From positions 1 through 64,000 of the forward strand of contig VTPC01089974.1 of NCBI GenBank assembly GCA_011009095.1: a stretch of DNA of 64,000 nt, read 5' to 3'. Both the position numbers and the translations under genes were made by a program. How positions within the stretch are numbered: position 1 is the stretch's first letter; each line of letters starts with the position of its first letter. This document shows, one piece after another, positions 37,325 to 48,865 of the stretch. A model generated the notes under the pieces. It was not told the DNA's origin. It saw nothing but the letters and a program-made list of their open reading frames with translations, and did not search any database. This DNA comes from Ignelater luminosus. Lineage: Eukaryota; Arthropoda; Insecta; Coleoptera; Elateridae.

Positions 37325-39116
37325 CTGTACCCGAATACTCTATTAGAGCATCGGTTGGGTGTAGCCCATATTTTCAGTTCTTTCTGTCTTGGGGATGCTT
37401 ACTTCATCTCTTTTTGTGTTTTCTCTCTTCTTTTATTAATTTCTTCTATTTTCTCGGTTCACCTTCGTTTTGGTCTCGCCCTCTTCTTCTTCCTTCAGTT
37501 TCCAGTTTCCAGTTTACATTACTTTTCTTACTAAATAGTTTATCTTCTCTCGTTATATATCCAAACTAACTTAGTTGTTTATTTTATTTTTGTCATTATC
37601 GGTTTTTGTTTTGTTAGTTGACTAGTTCGTTATTGATTTTGTCAAAGTTGGTTGTACTTGTACCATTTATTGTTCTTAATAACTCCATTTGGTTCGTGCT
37701 AGTTTTTGTTCCCTAATATTTTTGTAAAACTATGTTTCACTTAAATATGTTATTGTTGGTAGTAATACTGTATTAGACACAGTATTTTTGTGTTCTTGTC
37801 GATTTCTCTTTTACTTAATATTTGTTTATTGATAGCATGATAAATATTGTTGGCTTTTTTTCCTTTTAGCAACTTCTAGTTTAGATCTTCCTTTATTTAC
37901 TATAATGGTTTCTAGATATTCATAGACTATGATATTCTCTGGATTTTGATTTTTTTATTTAATTAATTTTTTATCTTGTGTCATTGTTTAATTTATTATT
38001 ACTTTGATTTTGTTTGTATTTATTTCCTTTTCTATTATCAATAACTCTTGAATTCATATGTTTATTATTTGTTGCATTTACTTACGCGTGTTGGCTATTA
38101 GTCGTCTGCATTGCATTAGGCCATTAATCATCATTAGTTTGGACTCATTGTATCCTATTACTGTTTGTTATATTTTTCCCTTGGTATTTTTTTATCGTTG
38201 TATCCATAATTGTATTGAGCGCAGACTATCCCCTTGTTTTATTCCTTTATTTGTTTTGAAAAACCCGGTGCTATCTCCACTTGCTTTTCCTGTTCTCACA
38301 TTTCTAACCGCCCCCTTTATCTCTTTCTCACTTATCTCATCATTTATTTCATGATCTTTCTCCATTTCCATATTAGTGTCCTTGTCCTCGTTATTGTCTA
38401 TTAGGTTTGTTTCTTTAAATTTTCTTTGATAATATAAAATATTCTTTCTAAATATTTTAGTACTTCTCTTTCAATTCTTATTTCTTCTTGATTATTTTCA
38501 ATTCCTATAATTTGCTTTTTTTTTCTTCTCCTTATACGTCTAAACTCTCTTCAGAATTTTCCTTCATTGTATTTATAGTCTTTACTTTATTTCTCTTCTA
38601 TGTTTGTTATGAATATTTTTATCTTCTTTTTTTCTAGTTTTTTCTATATTTTTTTCATCCTTATTTCTTTTTCTTAATCTTGTATATGATTTCTCGGATC
38701 CACCATGCTGGTTTTTTTTTTGTTTGGATAAATTTTTAATATAATATAATGTGTTCTCTAGTTTTTCCCAAAGTGTATTTATTCCCATATCGTTCATTGT
38801 CTCCTCTTTTCTCTTTTGATTTTTATTGGCCATATCTTAGTATTTCTTCCTTATGTCTTCATTCTTTATCTTACCTATATTATATTATAGTTGATTGAAA
38901 ATGCCTGGTACGTATATAATACCAATTGTGTATTGTAGTTTAGCTGCATTATCTTTGCTTGTTTTGTTGTTAGATGAACTATAGTGTTAGGGTATTTATT
39001 CTTTCTACGTTTGAGCTATACTTTCCTTTTCTTTCTTCTTTGTCCCATTGAATCAAGGCGTTCAAGGATGGTAGTTGTTGTTTAGATTCCATTTCCATTA
39101 TGAACTGGTACTGTAA
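37325..39116 (-). pseudogene. decayed LINE (RT domain remnants), pyrimidine-rich on plus strand
   Basis: The minus strand is strongly purine/A-rich, as in many LINE sense strands, and broken frames follow LINE order. KPAWW with a basic run appears near 38700. EISEKEIKGAVRNVRTGKASGD lies near 38290-38350, the usual segment before the first RT motif. FFKTNKGIKQGDSL follows near 38230-38270 and corresponds to the RQGDSLSP region, so several RT motifs between are deleted. Near the end come a basic GRRRGR patch (about 37475) and HPTDALIEYSGTEEGY (about 37330). The catalytic YADD box was not found. The 5' boundary is uncertain; a (TAA)n run lies at 39117-39134. Confidence 0.6.
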
Positions 39117-39149
39117 ATATTATTATTATTATTAACACCACTTGGTATT

Positions 39150-40600
39150 TTTTGTTACAATCTAGTCAGCAAAGATCAATGGGCAACTTAAATCTATTCT
39201 ATTTTACTAATAAAGAGAGATTAAACTAAGGTATACTCATGAGTGTCCTCAGTGCTTTGATATCTTAGTACACTACAGTTTAATGTGTACACTTCCGCAC
39301 ATTACTTTGCTTTTCACTCTCATAAACTACTTCAAATGGTTTAGGTCTTTAAGTCTTTTTTTTTTATATCTGCATTATCCAGAAGTTAGAGAACCTCGGA
39401 ATTTACATGGTGATGGAGTCGCTGTTCGTGACTTTAAGTCTATTTTTTGACAACGTTATCGACAATTGCAACATGTAAGTTGTCATTCCATACGTACCAA
39501 GGAGCATCAACGATACCACGAAGTACTTTGTTTTGGAATCTTTGTATGATGCTTCTATTGCTTTTGCTGGTACAATTCCAAAGTTGAATACTACAAGTCC
39601 AAACTGGCTTCAAGACTTGTTAATAGAACAGAAGCTTATTATATACTGATGGGAACGAATACCGACCCATTAACCAATACATTCCTTTGTATTTTAGCTT
39701 GAGTTTTTAGTGTTTCTTCTTCATATGCGGCTTTTACCTAAGTTTGGCATCAAGCGTCATGCCCAGATATATTTGGCTGTATTTTCATAAGCAACAACTT
39801 GTTGGTGGATATAGACTGGCTTGTGTTCGATTCTTTTATTGGTAAAGCCGATATGCACTGATTTTGTCTCGTTAAGTTATTTTCACCATTTCTTTGTCCA
39901 ACTTTGTACTTTACCGATAGGAGTTTGTAACTTTTCTGTTGTCTCAGACTCTTAGTGTTGTTGTTACCGCTTGCCATGATCATGGTATCATTGGAAAATG
40001 TAGTAACAATATTTTGTTCGAACGTCAGCAGGTCACTAGTGTATAGGAGGTATAAGGTTGGTCCTAATACACTACCCTGTGGCACACCTGATTGAATTTT
40101 CTTTAGATCAGAATAGGCATCATTTTGCTTGGTCCTCAAAATAGTTTGAGCTAATGATTGAGTCCCTCATGCCAAACCTTATCAAAAACCTGACCAACAT
40201 TTAAAAATATTGCCAAGCAGACTTTTTTCTCCTTTGGCGATTGTTTAATTATATTAGTAATTTGGTGTACTTTATTAATAGTGGAATGTTGATTTTGGAA
40301 GCCAAATTGATAATCCGGAATGAGATATCTTTCGTCTACAATAACTTTTAGTCTTTTTAACAGAAGTTTTTCGAATAATTTTGACATGATCGGTAGCAAC
40401 GATATGAGCCGATACGATGTTGTTTTGTGAGGTGATTTGCTGGGTTTCAGGATCATAACGAGTTCAGTTACCTTCCACAGTGGAGGTACATGTACATTAA
40501 AGAACTTTATTTTGTATGTAGAGTCTCGTTTCCAGTTGATAGTCGAGAAAAAAGCAGAGAGTATGGATTTTGGCCAGTAGCAAAGGGAATCCAAATAATA
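39150..40600 (-). pseudogene. Jockey-type LINE copy B, 5'-truncated and decayed
   Basis: This is the same family as the LINE at 46812-48865, and the two align from the RT region to the 3' untranslated end. Recognisable parts are PLWKVTELVMILKPSKSP, SYRLISLLPIMSKLFEKLLLKRL, FGFQNQHSTI, VFDKVWHEGL, SGVPQGSVLGP, then the catalytic box position, the YLGMTLDAKLR segment, and NKVLRGIVDAPWY. The usual FADD box reads FSND, removing one of the metal-binding Asp residues. Many frameshifts and stops are present. Its 3' end lies near 39150-39160, just ahead of the older LINE at 37325-39116. Confidence 0.85.
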
Positions 40601-40972
40601 CTCATTTCTTATATCTCAATACTTATTTCGTCATCAAGAGGAATACTACACTGAAAATTTTATTATGTAAGAAATTTATAATTGAGAAAACTTACACAAA
40701 AGTAATTTAGAAAATTGCCAGATAATCATTTAAATTTTAGAAAACCATATGAGGGAACGAAAATTTTATTAAATATTTAAATTTCTTATAGTATTTACGC
40801 TAAAAGTTAATTAAAATTATTATTTGAATATCAAACATAATAAAAGAATTCTAAAAGTTAATTTAATTTAAAACACGCTGCAACGAGCATCACACTAAAT
40901 GGAATAAAATTAAAATTAATAAAAATACAGGAACTAACCTAAAAAATTAAAACTGATATCAATGGATATCAG
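40601..40972. other. no gene recognised
   Basis: This AT-rich spacer between LINE copy B and the LTR element contains nothing I can identify. Confidence 0.5.
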
Positions 40973-41132
40973 TGTTACATCTTAGGATGTTTGTTATAGT
41001 CTTTATTTTAATAAAAGTACCACATTTTGAGGAGCACATTTAATAACAACTTTTTATACATTTTACATTGTTTTGACTGTTGTTTAGACTAGCCTTCTTG
41101 ACCTACATCTAAAATTATTATCATATGTAACA
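40973..41132 (-). repeat. 3' LTR
   Basis: This repeat differs from the copy at 43051-43210 at 7 of 160 positions by eye (about 95-96% identity) without indels. On the minus strand it contains AATAAA, a possible polyadenylation signal. The divergence indicates an insertion of some age rather than a very recent one. Confidence 0.95.
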
Positions 41133-41161
41133 TCCCCCTCGTTATAAATAAATTAACACTA

Positions 41162-41638
41162 CTAACAATAGTCATTTAACCAATATGGTTTTTTAACTAT
41201 TCTACCGGACTTTGTTGACACAACACTGCCACTGTTTGATTGAACCATAGAACTATTCCTGTCACACTTATAGTCAACTTTTTCTTGATGTTTCTTCTGC
41301 CCTTCACTACTGTTAGTATTTTTATTATAACTATCTAAATTAGACTGTCTTAGAAATAAAGAATTCCTACGATAAACATTTTGTTCTTTAACAATATATG
41401 ATCTAGGAGTCTGGTGAGTATCTATTATTTTCCCTGATACCCACTTATCCTCCTTTCTAACTTTTAACAAAACATTTTCATTCTTGGCAAAAGTAGACTT
41501 ATCGAGTGCTGTTTTGCCATAGTAATTCTTTGTAACAAATTGTTTCTCTTTAACTACATTTGGTAATCTCCTATAATTACTTTTAACAGCTTTGTAATTT
41601 TCTTTAAGTTGTGTTTTATGTTCAAATGACACCTGCCT
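41162..41638 (-). pseudogene. integrase C-terminal tail, in frame after gag-protease
   Basis: The peptide around VLLKVRKEDKWVSGKI and PRSYIVKEQN-VYRRNSLFLR is typical of the far C-terminus of Ty3/gypsy integrases, where a small barrel fold precedes a variable tail. It is in the same frame as the gag-protease gene and separated from it by a single TAG (41639-41641). The first residues appear as RQVSFEHK. The HHCC zinc finger and the catalytic core are absent. It may be read only if the TAG is suppressed; otherwise it is untranslated remnant. Confidence 0.8.
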
Positions 41639-42907
41639 CTATCTTTTAAAAATTGATAAATTCTTATTTATAAATTCATTTTTTAAATTAATATCTACAT
41701 CAATTTCATCAATTTTACTGATTAGATTTAATTTTATGGATGCGTTTAAACCTAAGATAGGTCTACTTTTGACATCTACCACAATGAACTTAATCTTATA
41801 TTCATTCTTCCTGATCATACATTTCAAAATTATTTCACCAATGACTTTAATTTTATTTTCTCCATATGCAATTATTGTTTTATTTGAACTTTTAATAGAG
41901 TTCTCCCTTTCTAAGTTTTTGACCACATCATATGGCAGAACATTGCACATTGCACCTGAATCTAATTTGAAATTTACAGGTTTGTTATTAATAAAAACTA
42001 ATTCCTCCCAAACTACCTCATTAACATAGTTTACATTATCTAGCTCTATACTAGACATAAAAATTTCTTCATTATCCGTACTACTGTCATTATACACTTC
42101 ATGTATGCTAGCTTTTTTATAATTACCATTATTATTAGTATTAGTTTTATAATGTCTACATCCTATCGCAAAATGACCTATCTTACCACACTTATTACAC
42201 CTTTTTCCAAATGCGAAACACTTTCCTCTACTATGTTGTCTTCCACACTTTAAGCAGTCATACTTATCTTTAGTTTTTTCACGTTCTCTATTTATATTCT
42301 TACCATATCCCCTCGTACCTCTCATATACTTTTGTTCACTTCTTATCACATCCACTTTTTCACCTTGAAGATTCCTTGCTTGTATTTTAGTCGCCTCTGA
42401 TGATCTACAAATTCGTTCAGCCGTTTCCAAATTAATATCACCTTTACCTAAAAGTCTTTCTTGTAATTGTTGATCATGCACACCTAAAATTATTCTATCT
42501 CTAATAAGCGACTTTTCTTGTTCTCCAAAATTACAAGGTTTAGCCATTATTTTTAATTCTTTAATGAAATGACTAATATTTTCTCCTTCTTGCTGTTTCC
42601 TAGAAAAGAACTGAAACCGATTGAATGTTTCGTTGTGACGTGGTTTACAGTATTCATCGAAGGCTGCAACTACTTTAGAATAACTTTCTTTTTCCTTTTC
42701 AGTAAGTTTTAATGTGTTAAAAACATCTATTGCCTCATCTCCTGCAAATGTCAAAAACAAAGCTATCTTCCTCTCATCTGTATCCTTTACCAAATTATTT
42801 GCTGCTAAATACATCTTGAAACGTTGTTTAAATCTTTGATAATTTTTATTTACATTTCCATCAAATATTAGTGGACTTAATATAGGATTTAATACTTTTG
42901 ACTCCAT
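41639..42907 (-). CDS. gag-protease polyprotein, 422 residues, intact
   Basis: The frame opens with ATG at 42907 (MESKVLNP) and runs uninterrupted. The N-terminal two-fifths resembles the retrotransposon gag capsid region (FLTFAGDEAIDVFNTL, then NRFQFFSRKQQEGENISHFI at about 96-115). Two zinc knuckles follow at residues 218-230 (C-x2-C-x3-H-x4-C) and 237-250 (C-x2-C-x4-H-x4-C), which bind RNA. A retropepsin-like protease follows, with the active-site LDSGA at about 315-319 and the conserved ILGLNA at about 384-389. It ends at a TAG where reverse transcriptase would normally begin. An undamaged frame in a deleted element suggests either recent origin or continued use of the gag product. Confidence 0.9.
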   Translation of the reverse strand: MESKVLNPILSPLIFDGNVNKNYQRFKQRFKMYLAANNLVKDTDERKIALFLTFAGDEAIDVFNTLKLTEKEKESYSKVVAAFDEYCKPRHNETFNRFQFFSRKQQEGENISHFIKELKIMAKPCNFGEQEKSLIRDRIILGVHDQQLQERLLGKGDINLETAERICRSSEATKIQARNLQGEKVDVIRSEQKYMRGTRGYGKNINREREKTKDKYDCLKCGRQHSRGKCFAFGKRCNKCGKIGHFAIGCRHYKTNTNNNGNYKKASIHEVYNDSSTDNEEIFMSSIELDNVNYVNEVVWEELVFINNKPVNFKLDSGAMCNVLPYDVVKNLERENSIKSSNKTIIAYGENKIKVIGEIILKCMIRKNEYKIKFIVVDVKSRPILGLNASIKLNLISKIDEIDVDINLKNEFINKNLSIFKR

Positions 42908-43050
42908 TTTTTACTGTCAGATATCTTAATGTTTTAATTTTCTGTCAAATTTTTAGCTTTACAATTTTAAACTTTTTTCGGCACTTTTCTTTTTACTTCT
43001 TTACCACTCTTTCCTCTATACAATTATTAATAGGTTTACACCTCACACCA

Positions 43051-43210
43051 TGTTACATCTTAGGATGGTTGTTATAGTCTTTATTTTAATAAAAGTACCA
43101 CATTATGAGGAGCACGTTTAATAACAACTTTTTATACATTTTACATTGTTTTGATTGTTGTTTAGACTAGCCTTCTTGACCTACTTCTAAAATTTTTATT
43201 ATATGTAACA
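43051..43210 (-). repeat. 5' LTR
   Basis: This is the upstream LTR relative to the minus-strand genes. It runs TG to CA, as expected, and the putative primer-binding site lies immediately inside at 43033-43050. Confidence 0.95.
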
Positions 43211-43268
43211 ATCCGAAACAAAACACTTTAAGACAACTTCAACTCAAAGTTTGTCATTTGTAGTCCCA

Positions 43269-43528
43269 ACATATTACATTAGTATAAACAACGACTAAGT
43301 TCCAAATTTACTCAAAAATTAGATTGCCATGTTTCAACTGCACCTGCAAAAAAAAGCTAACACGATTTTTTAACAAATTTGAAACTCTATCGCTTTTTTA
43401 TTGGAAAACAATGTGTTTCAATTAAATTAAAAAATCATGTTAGCTTTTTGCAGGTGCAGTTGAAACATGGTAATTTGATTTTTGAGTAAATTTGAAACTT
43501 AGTCGGTTTTTATACCAATATAATGCGT
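43269..43528. mobile_element. hairpin MITE with ~100-bp arms
   Basis: The left arm (43269-43372) and right arm (43430-43528) are inverted copies. Both contain CATGTTTCAACTGCACCTGC or its complement, the GCTAACA block and GAGTAAATTT. The match is close in the inner 80 bases and weaker outside. The loop is about 57 bases. It starts 58 bp beyond the LTR element. No coding content and no clear target duplication were seen. Confidence 0.75.
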
Positions 43529-45606
43529 TTTTTAAATTTTCTTTGTTATTGTGGGTAACATCAAAATTGTATTACCATTATTGGAGGTTTTGAAACAAGC
43601 AGACAATTTTATCATAAGTGACATTTTGTCCTAAGACCAATAATGAAAAAGTGTATCCTCTTGTAAACTCAATCCGGGGAATACTGTATAATATTTTTTC
43701 CGCACTTAGGGGGGAGGGCCTCCCCTGCGGCCTCCCCTGCGTACGTCCATGTTTGTAGGTATGAGTGCAATTACTGCAATAATCCATTTTGCCCGAATTT
43801 CAGGGACAATCTTCATATTTATTTCAGATATTCTCTCCTATACTCGTTATAAACTGTGATGAGAAGAGAACGTCATTGTTTTATTGATACAAGTGTAGCT
43901 ACACCCCTAGATACTCAGAAAACGTTATTATCTGCATTCAGAAATTACAAAGAACTTACATTTGATGTAATACCTTAGCTCGTGTGTATTTTGGACTTAA
44001 TTGTATACCAAACGGTAAATACAATAGTAAAATACAGATTAAATCTAGACTTGCATGATTTTCTTTTTCCTTAGAAAACCTGGAAAAAATGAGCCGTTAA
44101 CCCTTAAAAGTATACCAACTTTAACGCTAAGATGCGTTTAACCTAAAAGCAATGTCAAGAATAAAATATATAGTCTTGCGATCATCTTTTCTAAACATGA
44201 GCATCTAAAAATATTGCAATATCTGTAATCATTTGTACAAAATTCATTCACAGCGTAAATTAATTTTTTTATGTTCAGCCGATGTTTAGCTCACCGGTAT
44301 ACAGAACACTCAACACTTATTGTTAGAAACTACATTTGCTAATTTTCAGATTTCAGTTATAAATGCTGATTTCATTTTTAACGATTGACGATTTTAAACA
44401 AATAAAATTTTTGCGATTTCAAGTCAATATTTTGAGAAAACATATTTGTCAAGTCGACTTGTTTTCATGAATCTCTCCAGGTCTCTGCTTTCCATCATTT
44501 AACGAGGAAATAAATATTTTGCAATCTCTGTACCTATACTTAGAAAAAAGCAACAATTAATTACATTGACGCTGAGATTACAATTTATTTCTAGGTGAGG
44601 TTTTCGAATAGTTATTCGTATATTAACATAAATTAATTAATTTTATGATAACACCAAATGTGACGAGTTCATGAATGCAAAATATGAAATATCATTTTGA
44701 CAGAATAAATAAAATATTGCTGTGATTGTGTAATATCACGTGTTAAACTGAAAGAATAAATTACAAGCAAAAAACGAATAGAAAAAAATTAAACGTGAAA
44801 TGCACAAAAAATTTCATACATTTTTTGTCACACTTAAAAGATTTTCTTTTGCACGCCAAGAAATAATTAGTGTTTCATTTTCATTAAATATACACTTCAT
44901 TTAATTCAAATTTAATTAAAAATCAGGAATCATATTATCTAACTCGGAACTCAACTGCAATTTTTGCAAAATAAACATCTGACGTTGAGACCCAGTAAAT
45001 GAAGCTTTAAGTGAGATTTCCCGAGTTATTACAGCTGGTCGTTTAATCTTATTTGGTTTACGTAGATGAAATTACAAACGTTAATAAAACGAATTTCTCC
45101 GTAACAATCAAAATGCTTATGAGGTTCATGATGTATTTCAGTATTAATATACCTTTCGGCATTCTCTACATTGTGTATTTTCAAATTAAATCAGCTATTC
45201 ATTTATATTAACCCACGAGATGTATGAACTGTAGATAATTTCACTACACTCAATTTATTGAATAGGTAGTCAGTCTATTGCTCGCGAACTTTAGAGTACA
45301 ATAGTTGAACGTTGAGGAAAATAAATTTACGCAGTGCAAAGATAATTGAATAACTAGCAATTCAAAGACCAATAAGGCAATTTCCTACACGTAAACTTAA
45401 AGGAAATGGACAAATCTGTAACGTAGAAAATTTTACTTATTAAAACTTTGCGTGTATTAGTTACATTATATGGAGAAAGAATGATTGACGTGTTGTAATA
45501 AATATGTGTTGGAAGAAAAATTTTCAATGTTAGAACAATGACGTGAAGGTGATTATAATTAAGTATCTTTGACTATTCTGATAATACCTGTCAAGTTTCC
45601 AGAAAG
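43529..45606. other. no gene recognised
   Basis: This AT-rich stretch has one short purine/GC-rich patch at about 43706-43740 containing two copies of GGCCTCCCCTGCG. The minus-strand frame over it (43578-43787) is not convincing. Confidence 0.5.
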
Positions 45607-45638
45607 NNNNNNNNNNNNNNNNNNNNNNNNNNNNNNNN
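45607..45638. other. assembly gap, 32 N
   Basis: Thirty-two undetermined bases. The length is not a conventional placeholder, so it may be an estimated gap or a masked stretch. Confidence 0.99.
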
Positions 45639-46189
45639 AAAAAATAACAATACAATAGGGATCCCGTGCTATTCATCAAGTTGATTTTGATTAATAGGTA
45701 GTCAAGAACAATACATCAATTATATTTAAACTACCCACAGATTACTTTTGGATTAACTACATCTATTTATCCTATTAAACGAGATAATTTGTACCATGAA
45801 CCTTATAGCCATATGACAATTTGTCATATAAATTAAATAAATACCTTTGTAACAAAATGCAGAAATATAATATAGTATGCAGCTGGTAGATTGTCATGTA
45901 TCTCTTCCCCAATAACTTTGCTTGTTTGTGCATCTTGTAGTATTGTAAGATTTAGAAAGTAATTTACAAATAAGATTAAAACAGTGATGTACTGCAGAAC
46001 ACTTCAATTTAAGCTACAAAAACATATTTTTTCTGGCTAAAGCATTATTTCCTTAGCATGTTCATAACGTCCCTGTTCTAGAACGACACATTATATATCT
46101 GAGTGAGTATCTTGTGCCACTTTATAATCAAAAACATATAAAAGAAAGTTATAGGCTTTATAATCAACTTTCAGATTAATTATTTTTTA
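45639..46189. other. no gene recognised
   Basis: Nothing recognisable in this AT-rich stretch. Confidence 0.5.
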
Positions 46190-46811
46190 TCCTGATTTCT
46201 CATAACTGTTCATATTTCTACCAATGGGTTCACTCTTCGTTGCTAGTTGAATCTCCAAAATCTTCAAAACATTTTGTATAAGCAAGAACTATATCATACT
46301 TCCTTACGTTAGTTTTTGCCTTTTAGAAAGTTTTGAAAACTTTGTATTTTCACTTTCTTTTCTTTAAATCATTTTAACATTGCAACTCCAAAACAACTTG
46401 CTAAGTTCATGTTCTGTTCTCTCTAACTGTTTTTGATAGTCACTATTTAGTAATAAACCGTGCTCAGCAAGAGATTCTAGCATGTTTCAAATTCAAATAG
46501 TAACTCCGACAGTTACAGTTTTGTTTTCTAAATTATTCTCTAGGCGCTCCCAAAGACTTCCTACAAAGCACCTGTTCTGTAGTATCTAGCCATACCATTG
46601 AAAATCTGTCTTTTCTTCGTTTATCCAATAACTTAGTTGGGCAATTGTTTTCTCTGTTTCTTTGTCGAGTACTACCTTTAAGACTGATTGTTTTTTTAAG
46701 TAAATAACGCCTACCAAATCAAAGCCAATGACTGCAGTATGGGACACCAAAAATCTTGAAACTAATTTCTTTTGTATTTTTGATTTAAAATCAGCTAACT
46801 CATCAAAATAT

Positions 46812-48865
46812 TTTTTTTTTACAATCTGGTCAATTATGACCAATGAGCAATTTTATTCTAACCTAGCTTACTATTTGAAAAAACTTAAATTAAGGTATAC
46901 TCATCAGTGTCCTTAATGTTCAGCTGTCTTTTAACTAAGTACACTACACCTGACGTGTACACTACCGCACCATTCTCTGCTTTTCACTGACTCTAACACC
47001 AATTCAAATTAGCTCAAAAGGTTTAAGTCTTTTGAGCCTTCTCACTAGTTGCGTGTTGTCAAGGAGCTGGATGGCTTCAACATTCACGTGCTGATGAAGT
47101 CTTTCTTCATGTTGTCTGGCAAATCTTGTGATAATTTCATCCACAGTCTCCATTTCCAGGTCTCGATGGAGGTCGCTGTTTCTAGAGTACCAAGGTGCAT
47201 TTACCATACTTCTCAATACTTTATTTTGGACTCGTTGTATAATTGTTTTATTACTTTGTTTGGTACAGCCCCAGAGCTGAATTCCGTAAGTCCAAACTGG
47301 TCTAAGTATTTGTTTGTATAACAAAATTTTATTATGCAGAGACAGAGTGGAATTCCTACCAATCAGCCAGTACATTTTTCTGTATTTTAGGTTTAGCTCT
47401 TCTTTTTTCTTTTTGAAATGAGGCTTCCATCGCAGTTTTGCGTCTAGGGTCATGCCCAGATACTCAGCTTGGTTTGAGTAGGGTATTTGTTGACCATTAA
47501 TGTTTACTGGTATTGGTTCTATTTTTTTTGTTTGTAAAATCTACATGTACTGACTTACTTTCATTCAGCTTGATTTTCCATGTTTTTGTCCATTTCTGTA
47601 TTTCTTGAATAGCTGTTTGTAGTTTTTCAGTTGATTCTTCATTATTATTTCCAATTGCCATTATAGCAGTGTCATCCGCAAATGTGGCTATTGTGTTATT
47701 TTCTGGTTGTGGAATGTCACAAGTATATAGCAGGTATAGAACCGGACCTAGGACACTTCCTTGTGGCACTCCCGCTTGAATTTCTTTCAGTTCAGAATAG
47801 GCATCTTCCTGCTTTATTCTGAAGAATCTATCGGATATATATGAATGTAATATTTCTACGTACTGTTCTGGGAAATATGAGTTTAACTTGTGTATTAGCC
47901 CTTTGTGCCAAACTTTGTCAAATGCCTGGGCCACATCCAAAAAGACTGCAGAACAAACTTTTTTTTCTTCGAGGCTCTTCTCAATAATACTTGTTATTCT
48001 GTGAATTTGGCAATCGTGGAATGCTTGTTTCTGAATCCAAATTGATGTGTTGGTATTAATTTTTGTCTCTCAATAACAGGTTTCAACCTTTTGAGTAGTA
48101 ATTTTTCAAATAATTTTGAAATTACTGGTAATAAGGAAATAGGCCTGTATGACGTCACTTCGTGTGGTTGCTTGCCAGGTTTTGGTATCATAATCACTTC
48201 CGCGATTTTCCACAAACTTGGCACAGATCGCAGTCTGAAGGATGCATTTATTAAGTTTGTTAATTTTACTATGGCTTTCTTAGGCAGATTTCTGAGTATT
48301 TCCCCAGTTATTAAATCGAACCCTGGAGATTTTTTTAGATTGATATTATTTTTAATTTCATTGATTATTTCTTGTGGAGAGGTGAGTCGTATACTTTCTT
48401 TCTCTTGTATTGAATTTTCTGTTGTTAATTCTTCTGCTAATTCTTCGCTGTCTTGAAAGATTTTTTCTAGATGATTTCCAAACAATTCTGCTTTTTGTTG
48501 ATTACTCCGTGCCCACTTTCCATTTCCCATTCTTAGTGGCGGGATTTGCAGGATCGGTCTTTTTAATCTCTTTGTTGCTTTCCAAAGAGAATAGTCTGTA
48601 CAACCATCGTTGGTAAGTTCTTTCAGATATGTGTTAATAGTGTCATTTTTTAGCACTTTGTTTTCTTTTTTCGGTTATTATTTGTCTAATTTCTTTTGGG
48701 TAGTTATTTCCTGCAGTTCTTTTTCTAAGTGTAGGAATATTTTCCCAAGCTGCCTGCTGTATATTTCTTACAAACAACTCCACGTCTTCATCAAGTTGTT
48801 GCTCATTTTTTAATGGTACAGAAAGATTAATATTTTCTTCAAGACTCATCTTAAAGCTTTTCCAG
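46812..48865 (-). mobile_element. Jockey-type LINE copy A, 5'-truncated, with target duplication and A tail
   Basis: This ~2.05-kb non-LTR retrotransposon ends in an A tail (T-run at 46812-46820 on the plus strand). It is flanked by the direct repeat TCATCAAAATAT at 46800-46811 and 48866-48877, the signature of target-primed reverse transcription. The 5' end is cut inside the linker before the RT domain, so the endonuclease is missing. A related older copy lies at 39150-40600. The insertion interrupts the reading frame described for 46190-49098. Confidence 0.9.
47004..48849 (-). pseudogene. LINE reverse transcriptase, three frame breaks
   Basis: The reverse transcriptase copies its own RNA at a nicked target. 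Frames at 48849-48643, 48656-47994, 47940-47497 and 47453-47004 follow one another. The linker comes first, then KSPGFDLITGEIL, LWKIAEVIMIPKPGK and SYRPISLLPVISKLFEKLLL. FGFRNKHSTI, VFLDVAQAFDKVWH (first catalytic Asp), AGVPQGSVLGPVLY and FADDTAIMA (catalytic pair intact, about 47675) follow. YLGMTLDAKLRWKPH and the C-terminal domain with WTYGIQLWG and NKVLRSMVNAPWY complete the order. It ends at a stop at 47004 after RLKPFELI. Breaks are small indels, so the copy is moderately young. Confidence 0.9.

Larger units (their letters stand above)
40973..43210 (-). mobile_element. short Ty3/gypsy-like LTR retrotransposon lacking RT, RNase H and integrase core
   Basis: Two 160-bp direct repeats (40973-41132 and 43051-43210), each TGTTAC...GTAACA, bound a 2238-bp element read on the minus strand. 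Inside the 3' LTR is a purine run read as GAGGGGGA on the minus strand (plus 41133-41140), a good polypurine tract. Inside the 5' LTR the minus strand continues TGGTGTGAGGTG, a plausible primer-binding site because it starts with TGG. A gag-protease frame is followed directly by an integrase tail, so some 3 kb of pol is missing. The flanks ATCAG and ATCCG could be a 5-bp duplication with one change. There is no env. Confidence 0.92.
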
